A stretch of DNA of 64,000 nucleotides, from the NCBI GenBank assembly GCA_964629335.1, contig CAZVRH010000003.1, forward strand, positions 1 through 64,000, given 5' to 3'. This document shows, in pieces, positions 32,177 through 40,615 of this stretch (position 1 is the stretch's first letter; every line of letters starts with the position of its first letter). Made by a program: the position numbers and the translations under genes. The notes below the pieces were generated by a model, which worked only from the letters and a program-made list of their open reading frames with translations, did no database searches and was not told the origin of the DNA. Source of the DNA: CACPJA01 sp964629335 (GTDB taxonomy: Bacteria > Pseudomonadota > Gammaproteobacteria > Steroidobacterales > UBA11654).

Positions 32177-32824
32177 ATGGAAAACTACAAACAAGAATTT
32201 ATTGAGCTGTCCATAGAGATAGGCGCATTAAAATTTGGTGAATTCAAACTAAAATCAGGAAGAATCAGTCCATATTTCTTTAATATGGGTATCTTTAGTA
32301 GCGGTAGATTGATTAAAAAAGTAGGTGACGTCTATGCCAAAACGCTTCTAGACAGTGGTCTTGATTGCGATATGATTTTTGGACCCGCCTACAAAGGCAT
32401 TCCGATTGTTACCTCAATGTCTGTATCCCTATCCGAAAATCATGGACTGAACATGCCTTTCGTCTATAACAGGAAAGAAGCAAAAGATCATGGTGAAGGA
32501 GGAAACACGGTTGGCATAAACCTAAAAGGTAAGGTGGTGATCGTGGATGATGTTATAACAGCAGGCACGGCCATCAGAGAGGCGGCTAAAATTATTGGTA
32601 ACTCAGAAGGGGTTGTTTCGGGGATACTGATTTCATTAAACAGACAAGAAAAGGGTGACAGCGATTCATCGGCGGTCCAAGAGGTCGGCGATCAGTTGAA
32701 TGTGCCAGTAATTTCAATTGTAACCATCGATGAAATCATTGAGTTTATTGGGAACGATGACTCTTTTAAAGATCATCTAGACAATATAAACGCCTATAAA
32801 GAAGAATACGGGATAAAGACCTAG
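32177..32824 (+). CDS. pyrE: Orotate phosphoribosyltransferase
   Basis: A 215-residue enzyme of de novo pyrimidine synthesis. Visible features are LKFGEFKLKSGRISPYFFNMG near 22-42, PAYKGIPIV near 73-81 and the PRPP loop VVIVDDVITAGTA near 118-130. The frame opens earlier, but the ATG at 32177 aligns with the family start (MENYKQEFIEL). It converges on dut; the two TAG stops share the palindrome CTAG at 32821-32824, so the genes overlap by 4 bp. Confidence 0.96.
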   Translation: MENYKQEFIELSIEIGALKFGEFKLKSGRISPYFFNMGIFSSGRLIKKVGDVYAKTLLDSGLDCDMIFGPAYKGIPIVTSMSVSLSENHGLNMPFVYNRKEAKDHGEGGNTVGINLKGKVVIVDDVITAGTAIREAAKIIGNSEGVVSGILISLNRQEKGDSDSSAVQEVGDQLNVPVISIVTIDEIIEFIGNDDSFKDHLDNINAYKEEYGIKT

Positions 32825-33279
32825 GTCTTTCCTGTATGACCAAATCCGCCTGCGCCTCGACCTGATTCTTCAAATTCATCAACAATATTAAAGCTAACCT
32901 GCTCAACCGGAACAAAAACCATTTGGGCTAATCTCATGCCGGGCTCAATATCAATTTCTTTATTGCCTCTGTTCCAACACGAAATAAAAACCTCTCCTTG
33001 GTAATCAGAATCAATCAACCCAACCAGGTTGCCCAAAACAAGTCCTTGTTTATGGCCAAGGCCTGATCTTGGCAAAAGAACGGCGGCTAAGTTAGGATCT
33101 TTAATATGGACAGCTATGCCGCTAGGTATTAATTGTGTCTCCCCAGGTTTGATTAATACTGTTTCATCAATACATGCCTGCAAATCAATGCCCGCTGATC
33201 CTGCTGTTTGATATTCTGGGATTTGGAAGTCGCTACCAATTCTAGGGTCAATAATTTTTAGGTCTATAGTTTTAGTCAT
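32821..33279 (-). CDS. dut: dUTP diphosphatase (dUTPase)
   Basis: A 152-residue trimeric dUTPase that hydrolyses dUTP to dUMP. The five motifs are recognisable: AGSAGIDLQA, PRSGLGHKQGLVLGN, LIDSDYQGEV, GMRLAQMVF and the glycine-rich C-terminal GRGAGGFGHTG. The start is the ATG at 33279; an in-frame TTG lies seven codons earlier but has no clear ribosome site. It converges on pyrE with overlapping stops and diverges from rpmB. Confidence 0.96.
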   Translation of the reverse strand: MTKTIDLKIIDPRIGSDFQIPEYQTAGSAGIDLQACIDETVLIKPGETQLIPSGIAVHIKDPNLAAVLLPRSGLGHKQGLVLGNLVGLIDSDYQGEVFISCWNRGNKEIDIEPGMRLAQMVFVPVEQVSFNIVDEFEESGRGAGGFGHTGKT

Positions 33280-33361
33280 AATAAAAAATGAATTTAACAA
33301 CAGTGTAATTCTTTTATCTTTCTGTCACTAGACTCAGTAACTAATATTTTCTCATAAAGTC

Positions 33362-33390
33362 TTGCTATGTTAAGGTGCTATTGGTATAAA
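33362..33390 (+). promoter_or_regulatory. Sigma-70 promoter for rpmB-rpmG
   Basis: TTGCTA (33362-33367) and TATAAA (33385-33390) have an exact 17-bp spacer. A start near 33397 leaves a leader of about 48 nt to the rpmB ATG. The arrangement is as expected for a strongly expressed ribosomal-protein operon. Confidence 0.55.
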
Positions 33391-33444
33391 AGCCGACCTA
33401 AAGGTAAAAATTTAATCCAAAGATTAATCAATTAAGAGAAAATA

Positions 33445-33681
33445 ATGGGCAGAGTTTGTCAAGTAACGGGTAAAAAAACAAAGAGCGGAAATAACGTCTC
33501 TCATGCGCACAACAAGACGAGACGCAAGTTTTACCCTAATTTACACACGCACCGTATTTGGGTAGAAAGCCAAAACAAATACATTAAATTGCGTTTATCT
33601 AAAAAAGGCTTGAGAACGATTGACAAATTAGGAATCGAGCATGTTTTAAAGAACTTAAAGGATTTCGGGGAAAGAGTATAA
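33445..33681 (+). CDS. rpmB: 50S ribosomal protein L28
   Basis: A 78-residue protein matching L28: MGRVCQVTGKKTKSGNNVSHA at the start, RKFYPNLHTHRIW in the middle, and a basic C-terminus. It is immediately followed by rpmG, as in many proteobacteria. AAGAGAA lies before the ATG. Confidence 0.98.
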   Translation: MGRVCQVTGKKTKSGNNVSHAHNKTRRKFYPNLHTHRIWVESQNKYIKLRLSKKGLRTIDKLGIEHVLKNLKDFGERV

Positions 33682-33837
33682 ATGCGTGAAAAAATAAAAC
33701 TCGTTTCGTCTGCTAAAACTGGTCATTATTATACGACCACTAAGAACAAAAAAGAGCATCCTGATAAAATGGAAACTAAAAAGTTTGACCCTAAAATCAG
33801 AAAACATGTTCTTTATAAAGAATCTAAAATTAAGTAA
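33682..33837 (+). CDS. rpmG: 50S ribosomal protein L33
   Basis: A 51-residue basic protein starting directly after the rpmB stop. It reads MREKIKLVSSAKTGHYYTTT and continues with KKEHPDKMETKKFDPKIRKHV. It has no CxxC pairs, so it is the zinc-independent form of L33. Part of the rpmB-rpmG operon, with mutM next. Confidence 0.98.
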   Translation: MREKIKLVSSAKTGHYYTTTKNKKEHPDKMETKKFDPKIRKHVLYKESKIK

Positions 33838-33872
33838 TTTATTTACGTATTTCTTAAAGGCATAATTTCAAT

Positions 33873-34694
33873 ATGCCAGAACTACCAGAGGTTGAGGTAA
33901 CCAGACAGTCCTTAGAAAACCATATTCAAGGTCAATATATAAAGTCTATTGATATTAGAGAAAAAAGACTGAGATGGACTGTAGATCAAGATGCTCTGGA
34001 AAACCTTTTGGGACAAACAATCCTAACCCTTGGTAGACGAGGTAAATACATACTGATTAACACAAAAGCTGGAACTGCATTATTGCATTTGGGAATGTCA
34101 GGAAGTGTTGGTATTTTAAAGGATGATCAACCTTTAAAAAAACATGACCACTTTGACCTGGTTTTAAGTAATCAGCACATTGTAAGATTTAATGACCCAA
34201 GAAGATTTGGCAGCTTTTTATGGGCAGGTCAAAACCCAGAAGAACACAGACTAATAAAAACACTTGGCCCTGAACCATTGGAAAACAATCAACTGGGGTC
34301 TCATCTCTATAGTTTAAGCAAGAGCAGAACTACCTCAGTAAAGGCGTTTATAATGAACGCTCATGTTGTTGTTGGTGTGGGTAATATTTATGCAAGTGAG
34401 GCTTTGTTTTTAAGCGGCATTCATCCCAAAAGAAGAGCTAACAGGGTGAGTAAAAAAAGATACATCAAATTAGCTGCTGCCATTCAAAAAATATTAAAAG
34501 AATCAATAAAAATGGGAGGAACAACTCTTAGGGATTTTTCCTATTCTCTTGATGGGCAGAGGGTTGGTTATTTTAAACAACAGTTATTTGTTTATGGCCA
34601 AAAGGATCGTAAATGCAGTTATTGTAAAGGCTTAATTAAACAAACAGTCTTAAGCGGAAGAAGTTCATTTTACTGTGCCAGTTGTCAGAATTAA
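33873..34694 (+). CDS. mutM: Formamidopyrimidine-DNA glycosylase
   Basis: A 273-residue Fpg enzyme that excises 8-oxoguanine. The catalytic N-terminus MPELPEVEVTRQSL is intact (Pro2 as nucleophile after Met removal, Glu3). The helix-two-turn-helix segment VVGVGNIYASEALF is present, and the C-terminal zinc finger has four cysteines (CSYC...CASC). It lies 35 bp after rpmG and abuts the convergent ggt gene: stop codons are adjacent with no intervening base. Together with mutY it provides the GO system. Confidence 0.97.
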   Translation: MPELPEVEVTRQSLENHIQGQYIKSIDIREKRLRWTVDQDALENLLGQTILTLGRRGKYILINTKAGTALLHLGMSGSVGILKDDQPLKKHDHFDLVLSNQHIVRFNDPRRFGSFLWAGQNPEEHRLIKTLGPEPLENNQLGSHLYSLSKSRTTSVKAFIMNAHVVVGVGNIYASEALFLSGIHPKRRANRVSKKRYIKLAAAIQKILKESIKMGGTTLRDFSYSLDGQRVGYFKQQLFVYGQKDRKCSYCKGLIKQTVLSGRSSFYCASCQN

Positions 34695-36398
34695 TCAATA
34701 GTAATCAATTCCGCTATCTTCTATCAAAGCCCTTGGATCCGACGATGTTGTTACTTTACCGCTCTGTTTATCTATGGTAATTACCTGCATATTGCCATAG
34801 TTTTCGATTTCCTCGAGAGTGTGCCCCATGTTAGTCAATTGGCTAATATCTTGATCGGAGAGGGCTCCTTTTTCATGTTGAATGACATCAGGTAAATACT
34901 GATGATGAAACCGTTTTATAGAGGTCATTTCATCAGCAGTTCCTCCGTTGACCCAGTTTAAAATGGACAACAAAACCATAGTTATAATCTTTGATCCGCC
35001 CGGTGTCCCAAGAATTGCTATACCTGTATCTGATTCTATAAAAGAGGGTGTCATGCTAGAGACCATTCGTTTTTTTGGAAGAATTGAGTTACCTTCGCCA
35101 TGAACCAGGCCATAACGATTGGGTGTAAATGCCTTAGCAGAAAAGTCGTCCATCTCATTATTCAATATAAACCCTCCAGCAGGAACCATATAGCCCGACC
35201 CAAACCATGTATTAATTGTCTGTGTAGTGGCTACTCGATTTCCCAACTTGTCCACAATTGAAAAATGAGTCGTTTCTGTTCCTTTTTTCTGGCTCAAAAG
35301 AATTCTCTCGTCTTTTAAATGAATTGGTGTGGCTTTCTTTAAATCAATGCTTTGGCTGTGTCGGATAGCATGGTCAGGGTCTGTTAACATTTCAACTGGA
35401 ACATCAACAAAATCAGGATCACCTAAATAATAAGCCCTGTCTTGATAAGCTCTCCTCATTGATTCAACAATAAGGTGTGTTAATGTTTCTTGGTCTAAAT
35501 TTTTATAGTCGTATTGGCTTAAGATATTAAGAATGGTGGCTATGGTTGTGCCGCCTGAAGATGGCGGAGGAGCAAGCGTTACCTCCATTCCTTCAAAAAA
35601 GATCTTAACAGGCGCTCTCTCAATCACACTGTATTCCTTAAAATCCTCTAATGACCATATAGATCCGTCTTTGTTTGTTTCGCTGACAATCTTTCTAGTG
35701 AAATCACTCTTATAAAAACCATCATGGCCATCCTTAGCTATGATCTTGAGCGTCTTAGCCAATTCAGGCTGTTTTATTATGTACCCAGGTTTAGGTAATT
35801 CATCTTGAGGTAAGAATACTTCTTTAAATTTTTTCGAAAGATTGCTCGATATGATGGCAACACTCAAAGCAGTATTGAGTCTATTGTATGCAGGAAACCC
35901 TTCTTCCGCCAAATCAATAGCTGGCTGTAAAGATTGCTCTAAGGGAAGTTGGCCATAGTTTTTAGAAACATGTACAAGCGCAGCAGGAAGCCCAGGTATT
36001 CCTGAAGCCAAAGGCCCTACTAGTGATGAGTTAGGTATATAATTCTTTTCCGAGTCTAGGTACATATCTGGGTCTGACATTAAGGGTGCTACTTCACGAG
36101 CATCTACAAAGGTTGTAAAATTATCGTTACGCCTGTGCAAAAGAAAAAACCCCCCGCCACCAATTCCTGAACTATAAGGTTCAACAACAGCTAGTGCTGC
36201 GCTGACTGCAACTGCGGCATCAAAGGCATTGCCGCCTTCTTGTAATATTTTATAACCCGCTTGAGTTGCTAACGGGTGGGCTGAGGAAATTCCCGATGTA
36301 CTAACCTCGCTGTGCTCTTTTGTGATACCCACAGCCGAGACTGACCAAATAAGGACAAGAAAAAAAGCGGCTCTATGCTTACTAAGCAAGGAAGACAT
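34695..36398 (-). CDS. ggt: Gamma-glutamyltransferase
   Basis: A 567-residue precursor of a periplasmic gamma-glutamyltransferase that cleaves glutathione. An N-terminal signal (FFLVLIWSVSAVG) is followed by SSAHPLATQAGYKIL and the YSSGIGGGGFFL motif. The autoprocessing threonine is in KGTETTHFSIVD near 375, after which the small subunit begins. The sequence GTPGGSKIITMV near 470 is the usual C-terminal motif. The ATG overlaps the coaD stop by one base (TAATG), so translation is coupled. Confidence 0.93.
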   Translation of the reverse strand: MSSLLSKHRAAFFLVLIWSVSAVGITKEHSEVSTSGISSAHPLATQAGYKILQEGGNAFDAAVAVSAALAVVEPYSSGIGGGGFFLLHRRNDNFTTFVDAREVAPLMSDPDMYLDSEKNYIPNSSLVGPLASGIPGLPAALVHVSKNYGQLPLEQSLQPAIDLAEEGFPAYNRLNTALSVAIISSNLSKKFKEVFLPQDELPKPGYIIKQPELAKTLKIIAKDGHDGFYKSDFTRKIVSETNKDGSIWSLEDFKEYSVIERAPVKIFFEGMEVTLAPPPSSGGTTIATILNILSQYDYKNLDQETLTHLIVESMRRAYQDRAYYLGDPDFVDVPVEMLTDPDHAIRHSQSIDLKKATPIHLKDERILLSQKKGTETTHFSIVDKLGNRVATTQTINTWFGSGYMVPAGGFILNNEMDDFSAKAFTPNRYGLVHGEGNSILPKKRMVSSMTPSFIESDTGIAILGTPGGSKIITMVLLSILNWVNGGTADEMTSIKRFHHQYLPDVIQHEKGALSDQDISQLTNMGHTLEEIENYGNMQVITIDKQSGKVTTSSDPRALIEDSGIDYY

Positions 36399-36874
36399 TA
36401 TTTTTTATAAGCTTTTGAAAGTGCCGCTTGCACAACAGGGTGAACAAAGTTTGAAATATCCCCTCCTTCTTGTGCGATTTGCCTAATTAGTGAAGATGAA
36501 ATAAATGCGTTTTGATCACCGCTACTCAAAAATACTGTTTCAACATCGTCAGCAAGCCTTTTATTCATACTGGCTAACTCAAATTCATACTGCCCATCTG
36601 CGGGGGAGCGTAAACCCCTAACAATAACCCTGGCGTCCACGGATTTTGCAAAATTGATGGTTAAGCCTGAGTATTCTTTAACCTCAATATTGTTGAAGTT
36701 ATTAAGCACTTCATTGACCATTTGAAGCCTCTGATTAATTGAAAATAATGGGTTCTTTTCGGGGCTCTCAGCAACGGCGACCACCAAATCCCCAAAGAGT
36801 GTTGACGCTCTCCTGATAATCTCAAAATGCCCGTTTGTAATTGGGTCAAAAGTTCCCGGGTATATTGCAATCAT
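36398..36874 (-). CDS. coaD: Phosphopantetheine adenylyltransferase
   Basis: A 158-residue CoA-biosynthesis enzyme. The nucleotidyltransferase motif GTFDPITNGHFEII is at 7-20, RGLRSPADGQYEFELASMN follows near 88-106, and ISSSLIRQIA near 127 is the second ATP-binding motif. It lies 11 bp downstream of rsmD in the same direction, as in many bacteria, and its stop overlaps the ggt start. Confidence 0.97.
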   Translation of the reverse strand: MIAIYPGTFDPITNGHFEIIRRASTLFGDLVVAVAESPEKNPLFSINQRLQMVNEVLNNFNNIEVKEYSGLTINFAKSVDARVIVRGLRSPADGQYEFELASMNKRLADDVETVFLSSGDQNAFISSSLIRQIAQEGGDISNFVHPVVQAALSKAYKK

Positions 36875-36885
36875 TTTTTATACTC

Positions 36886-37446
36886 TCACTTACTTTTTAT
36901 AAGAGCATAGTATACTTTACCTGCTCTAGATTCTTTAAAAATAAAATGCTTTGAACCGTCACCTATTTTAATTGGCCGGTTAGACTCAAAATAAACCCAG
37001 GTTCTTTCATTAGCCCACAGGTTTTGATAAAGCTTTTGAAGTAATGTTGACAAGTTATATTCTCCATACGGAGGATCTAGAAAAATAATCGAATAAGGAG
37101 TATCGGGGTTTGGTTTTGAAATCAACTGATAAGAATCAAGACATAAATTCTTATATTCGCTGACCTTAAGGTTCTCCATTAGTTCCTCTAAGCTCAAATG
37201 CACTGCTTCAGAGGAGTCTGCCAAAGTAACTGAAGCTGCCCCTCTGGACAAGGCTTCAACAGATAAAACACCAGTTCCAGCAAATAGATCTAGAACTCTG
37301 CTAGAAAAAATTTTAGGCTCCAACCAGTTAAATAATGTTTCTCTTACTCGATCTGGTGTGGGCTTCACATTTGGGTCATCAACATTTAATTTTCTCCCTT
37401 TATGTTTGCCCCCAATCACCCTGACTTCTTTAACTGATTTACTCAT
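36886..37446 (-). CDS. rsmD: 16S rRNA (guanine966-N2)-methyltransferase
   Basis: A 186-residue methyltransferase. The N-terminal RVIGGKHKGRKL and the SAM motif VLDLFAGTGVLSVEALSRGA are present, and the catalytic IIFLDPPYGEY (DPPY) follows near 121-131. It begins the minus-strand rsmD-coaD-ggt run and is divergent from rpoH. In most gammaproteobacteria ftsY, ftsE and ftsX lie between rsmD and rpoH; here they do not. Confidence 0.96.
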   Translation of the reverse strand: MSKSVKEVRVIGGKHKGRKLNVDDPNVKPTPDRVRETLFNWLEPKIFSSRVLDLFAGTGVLSVEALSRGAASVTLADSSEAVHLSLEELMENLKVSEYKNLCLDSYQLISKPNPDTPYSIIFLDPPYGEYNLSTLLQKLYQNLWANERTWVYFESNRPIKIGDGSKHFIFKESRAGKVYYALIKSK

Positions 37447-37555
37447 TATTGTCTTATTTGCGCAGAATAGATGTAAAACTATGCCTAATTTTAAACCTAA
37501 TTAATCATTTAATCTATTGATATATATACATATTTTAAAAATTTAGTTTGATTAT

Positions 37556-37582
37556 TTAGCACTCTATTAATCAGAGTGCTAA
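37556..37582. promoter_or_regulatory. CIRCE operator (HrcA binding site) upstream of rpoH
   Basis: The 27-bp sequence is TTAGCACTC, nine bases (37565-37573), then GAGTGCTAA, a perfect match to the CIRCE consensus with its strict 9-9-9 geometry. It ends 25 bp before the rpoH ATG, so HrcA bound there would block transcription or a transcript leader. HrcA itself is not in the window. Confidence 0.93.
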
Positions 37583-37607
37583 AATTATCAACCCAATTGG
37601 AAGATAT

Positions 37608-38471
37608 ATGACAAAAGAATTGGCGTTGAAAAATGAATTGGCACTTATGGGCCCTATGGGGAGCCTAGAGGCTTACATTAGCATTGTTAACCAATCACCT
37701 GTTCTCTCTAGAGAAGAAGAAAGAGAATTAGCACAAAAATTTCAAAACGATAATGACCTTGACGCTGCAAGAAAGTTAATTGTTTCTCAATTGAGGTTTG
37801 TCGTTCATATTGCAAGAACATACAGCGGATACGGACTTCCTCTCGCTGACCTCATCCAGGAAGGAAATATAGGGCTTATGAAAGCGGTCAAAAAATTTAA
37901 CCCTGATCGTGGCACTAGGCTTGTTACATATGCGGTACATTGGATAAGATCAGAAATTCATGAGTTTGTGTTTAATAATTGGAAAATAGTAAAAGTAGCA
38001 ACCACAAAAGCTCAAAGAAAACTGTTTTTTAAACTTAGGAATGCAAAAAAAACCATTGGCTGGCTCACTAACGATGAAAAAAAGCTCATTGCTCAAGATC
38101 TAGGAGTAAAACCAAAAGACGTGGCTACCATGGAGCAACGATTTGCATCAGTCGATATGGCCTATGATTTTGGTCACACAAACAGCGATGAAGATTTTAT
38201 TGCGCCCGCAGGGTTTCTTCCCTCTCCAGATCCAGACCCTTCATCGATAGTGGAGAATGCAAATTGGCTAGAAGGCAAAACAGAACAATTGTCCAAAGCG
38301 CTTGAAAACCTCGATAAACGCAGCAAAGAAATTCTTATGAGTCGTTGGTTGTCAGAGGAAAAAATAACTCTAAAGGAACTAGCGAAGCAGTATCAAGTCT
38401 CAATAGAGAGGATTAGGCAAATTGAAGAAGATGCCATTAAAAATCTCCGTGAGCAACTTACCGAAACATAA
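37608..38471 (+). CDS. rpoH: RNA polymerase sigma-32 (heat-shock) factor
   Basis: A 287-residue sigma-70-family factor. Region 2 includes VLSREEERELAQKF and DLIQEGNIGLMKAVKKFNPDRGTRL with the YAVHWIRSEI -10 recognition helix. The RpoH box QRKLFFKLRNAKK near 131-143 marks it as sigma-32. Region 4 has a helix-turn-helix, with TLKELAKQYQVSIERIRQIEEDA. GGAAGA precedes the ATG. A perfect CIRCE lies upstream, so HrcA control is expected on top of usual post-transcriptional control. The 3' end overlaps trmB. Confidence 0.96.
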   Translation: MTKELALKNELALMGPMGSLEAYISIVNQSPVLSREEERELAQKFQNDNDLDAARKLIVSQLRFVVHIARTYSGYGLPLADLIQEGNIGLMKAVKKFNPDRGTRLVTYAVHWIRSEIHEFVFNNWKIVKVATTKAQRKLFFKLRNAKKTIGWLTNDEKKLIAQDLGVKPKDVATMEQRFASVDMAYDFGHTNSDEDFIAPAGFLPSPDPDPSSIVENANWLEGKTEQLSKALENLDKRSKEILMSRWLSEEKITLKELAKQYQVSIERIRQIEEDAIKNLREQLTET

Positions 38472-39138
38472 AAAAAAACCAATCAGAAGCTACGTCAAGA
38501 GGTCTGGCCGTTTAACCGCGTCCCAAAAAAAAGCGATCCAAACTCTTTGGTCTAAATATGTAATTGAAACCAATGAATGTGGGGTGATTGGTTATGAGGG
38601 TCATTTTAACTCGCCACAAAAAGAGTTAGTGGTTGAAATAGGTTTTGGGAACGGTATGACATTAGTCAGCGAAGCGTTGGACAACCCAGAAAAGAATTTC
38701 ATTGGTATCGAGGTGTATAAATCAGGTTTCGGTCATTGTCTCAATCGGATAGAGAAAGAAAAAATAAAGAACATCAAACTTATCTATAAGGATGCTGTTG
38801 AGGTTCTAAAGCACAATATTCAGGAAAAAAGTTTAAGCCAAGTAAATATCTTCTTTCCTGACCCATGGCCAAAAAAAAGGCACCACAAAAGAAGATTAAT
38901 TAATAAAGATTTTTTAGCTCTGCTGGATAAATCAATAAAAGACCAAGGAATTATTAATATATCAACTGACTGGAAAGATTATGCGGATCAAATCGAAACC
39001 GTGTTTACCAAGAACAAACATTTTCACCTAATTGATCGTGATTCTAGGAATCAAAAAACAAAGTTTGAGGTGAGAGGATTAGATCTGGGGCATGATATTT
39101 TTAATTATTCTTATCAATTAATCTCTCAAAGAACCTAG
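38431..39138 (+). CDS. trmB: tRNA (guanine46-N7)-methyltransferase
   Basis: A 235-residue SAM-dependent methyltransferase. The SAM motif VEIGFGNGMTL and the downstream FFPDPWPKKRHHKRRLI motif are diagnostic of TrmB, with the RSYVKRSGRLT segment before them. The exact start is uncertain: TTG at 38422, ATG at 38431 and GTG at 38449 are all in frame and inside the end of rpoH, so the genes overlap and are probably coupled. It converges on gltD with a 21-bp overlap. Confidence 0.93.
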   Translation: MPLKISVSNLPKHKKKPIRSYVKRSGRLTASQKKAIQTLWSKYVIETNECGVIGYEGHFNSPQKELVVEIGFGNGMTLVSEALDNPEKNFIGIEVYKSGFGHCLNRIEKEKIKNIKLIYKDAVEVLKHNIQEKSLSQVNIFFPDPWPKKRHHKRRLINKDFLALLDKSIKDQGIINISTDWKDYADQIETVFTKNKHFHLIDRDSRNQKTKFEVRGLDLGHDIFNYSYQLISQRT

Positions 39139-40614
39139 TTTTACTGTTGGAGCAGACAGGCTACTTGTACCAGATAAAAAACGATCTATTTGCAACGCTG
39201 CGCCTCTGCCTTCATTCATAGCCCAAACTATCAGTGATTGTCCACGCCTGCAATCACCAGCTGTAAACACCCCTTTAATATTGGTCTCAAAAGCACCATG
39301 CTTTGCGTCAATATTGTTTTTATTGTTAAGTGAAACCTGCATCTTTTTAAGAAGCTCTTGCTCTGGCCCCACAAACCCCATAGCAAGCAGCACTATATCA
39401 GCCTCCCATATCTTTTCAGTGCCGCCCTCTTCAACCATGGTCTGCGTTCCATCTGATGACTTTTCCCAGGTTACATTGATTGTTTTAACTCCGGTTACAA
39501 CGTTCTTCTGGTCAACAATAAACTCTTTCGTTAACAAAGAAAATTCTCTTGGGTCTCTACCAAAACGTGCTAAAGATTCTTCATGGCCATAATCCACTCT
39601 TTGTATAATCGGCCATAAAGGCCAAGGGTTGTTTGTCTCTCTTTCAATCGGTGGTGTTGGTGTTATTTCCATATTAATCAGACTTGAGCAACCTTGCCGA
39701 ATTGATGTTGCGATACAGTCGGTGCCAGTATCACCGCCACCAATAACTATTACTTTTTTCTCCTGTGTATTTATGTAGTTGTCATCTGTCAGAGAACTAC
39801 TAAGCAAGCTCTTGGTATGTTGAGTGAGGTATTCCATAGCAAAATGTATTCCGTTTGCATCCCTACCAGGAATTGGGATATCTCTAGGGATCGTAGACCC
39901 TATTGCAATTAAGGTTGCATCATACTCATTTACTAATCTGGCCGGATCAACATTATTTCCTACATCAGCATTAGTTCTAAACTCTATCCCAGAATCCTCA
40001 AGTAACTTTATTCTTCGTTGTACCACACTTTTAGATAGTTTCATGTTAGGAATGCCGTACATCAGTAACCCGCCTATTCTGTCTTCCCGCTCAAAAACAG
40101 AGACCGTGTGTCCAGCCTTATTTAGTTGGTCGGCCGCAGTCAGTCCTGCTGGACCAGAGCCAATGATCGCGATTGTTTTACCCGTTCTTTTTCTGGTGAT
40201 TTGCGATTGAACCCAACCTTCTTCAAATGCTCTGTCTATAATTGAGTTTTCAATATCTTTTATTGTCACCGCCGGTTCATTAATGCCTAAAACACAAGCT
40301 CCTTCACAGGGGGCTGGGCAGACTCTTCCGGTGAACTCTGGAAAATTATTGGTTTTAGAAAGTCGATAATAAGCCTCCTCCCATCTCTCTTTGTATACCA
40401 AATCATTCCATTCCGGTATTAGGTTATCGATTGGACACCCATGATCTGAGTCACAAAACGGAACTCCACAATTCATACACCTGGCGCCTTGTGTTTTTAA
40501 ATCGTGGTCTTTAGCGGGTGTGTATATTTCGTAATAATCTAAAAGCCTCTCATTGACATCACGCCATGGGGTCTTGCGCCTTGGAAATTCCATAAATCCT
40601 GTTGGCTTACCCAT
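39118..40614 (-). CDS. gltD: Glutamate synthase small subunit
   Basis: A 498-residue NADPH-dependent subunit that delivers electrons to the large subunit. The N-terminal Fe-S motifs are CMNCGVPFC...CP and CPAPCEGACVL; the FAD motif IGSGPAGLTAADQL is near 156 and the NADPH motif VIGGGDTGTDCIA near 300. The frame opens upstream at 40668, but the ATG at 40614 aligns with the family start (MGKPTGFMEF) and has GGGAG before it. It begins 1 bp after the gltB stop, so the two subunits are made together. Confidence 0.96.
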   Translation of the reverse strand: MGKPTGFMEFPRRKTPWRDVNERLLDYYEIYTPAKDHDLKTQGARCMNCGVPFCDSDHGCPIDNLIPEWNDLVYKERWEEAYYRLSKTNNFPEFTGRVCPAPCEGACVLGINEPAVTIKDIENSIIDRAFEEGWVQSQITRKRTGKTIAIIGSGPAGLTAADQLNKAGHTVSVFEREDRIGGLLMYGIPNMKLSKSVVQRRIKLLEDSGIEFRTNADVGNNVDPARLVNEYDATLIAIGSTIPRDIPIPGRDANGIHFAMEYLTQHTKSLLSSSLTDDNYINTQEKKVIVIGGGDTGTDCIATSIRQGCSSLINMEITPTPPIERETNNPWPLWPIIQRVDYGHEESLARFGRDPREFSLLTKEFIVDQKNVVTGVKTINVTWEKSSDGTQTMVEEGGTEKIWEADIVLLAMGFVGPEQELLKKMQVSLNNKNNIDAKHGAFETNIKGVFTAGDCRRGQSLIVWAMNEGRGAALQIDRFLSGTSSLSAPTVKLGSLRD

Positions 40615-40615
40615 C

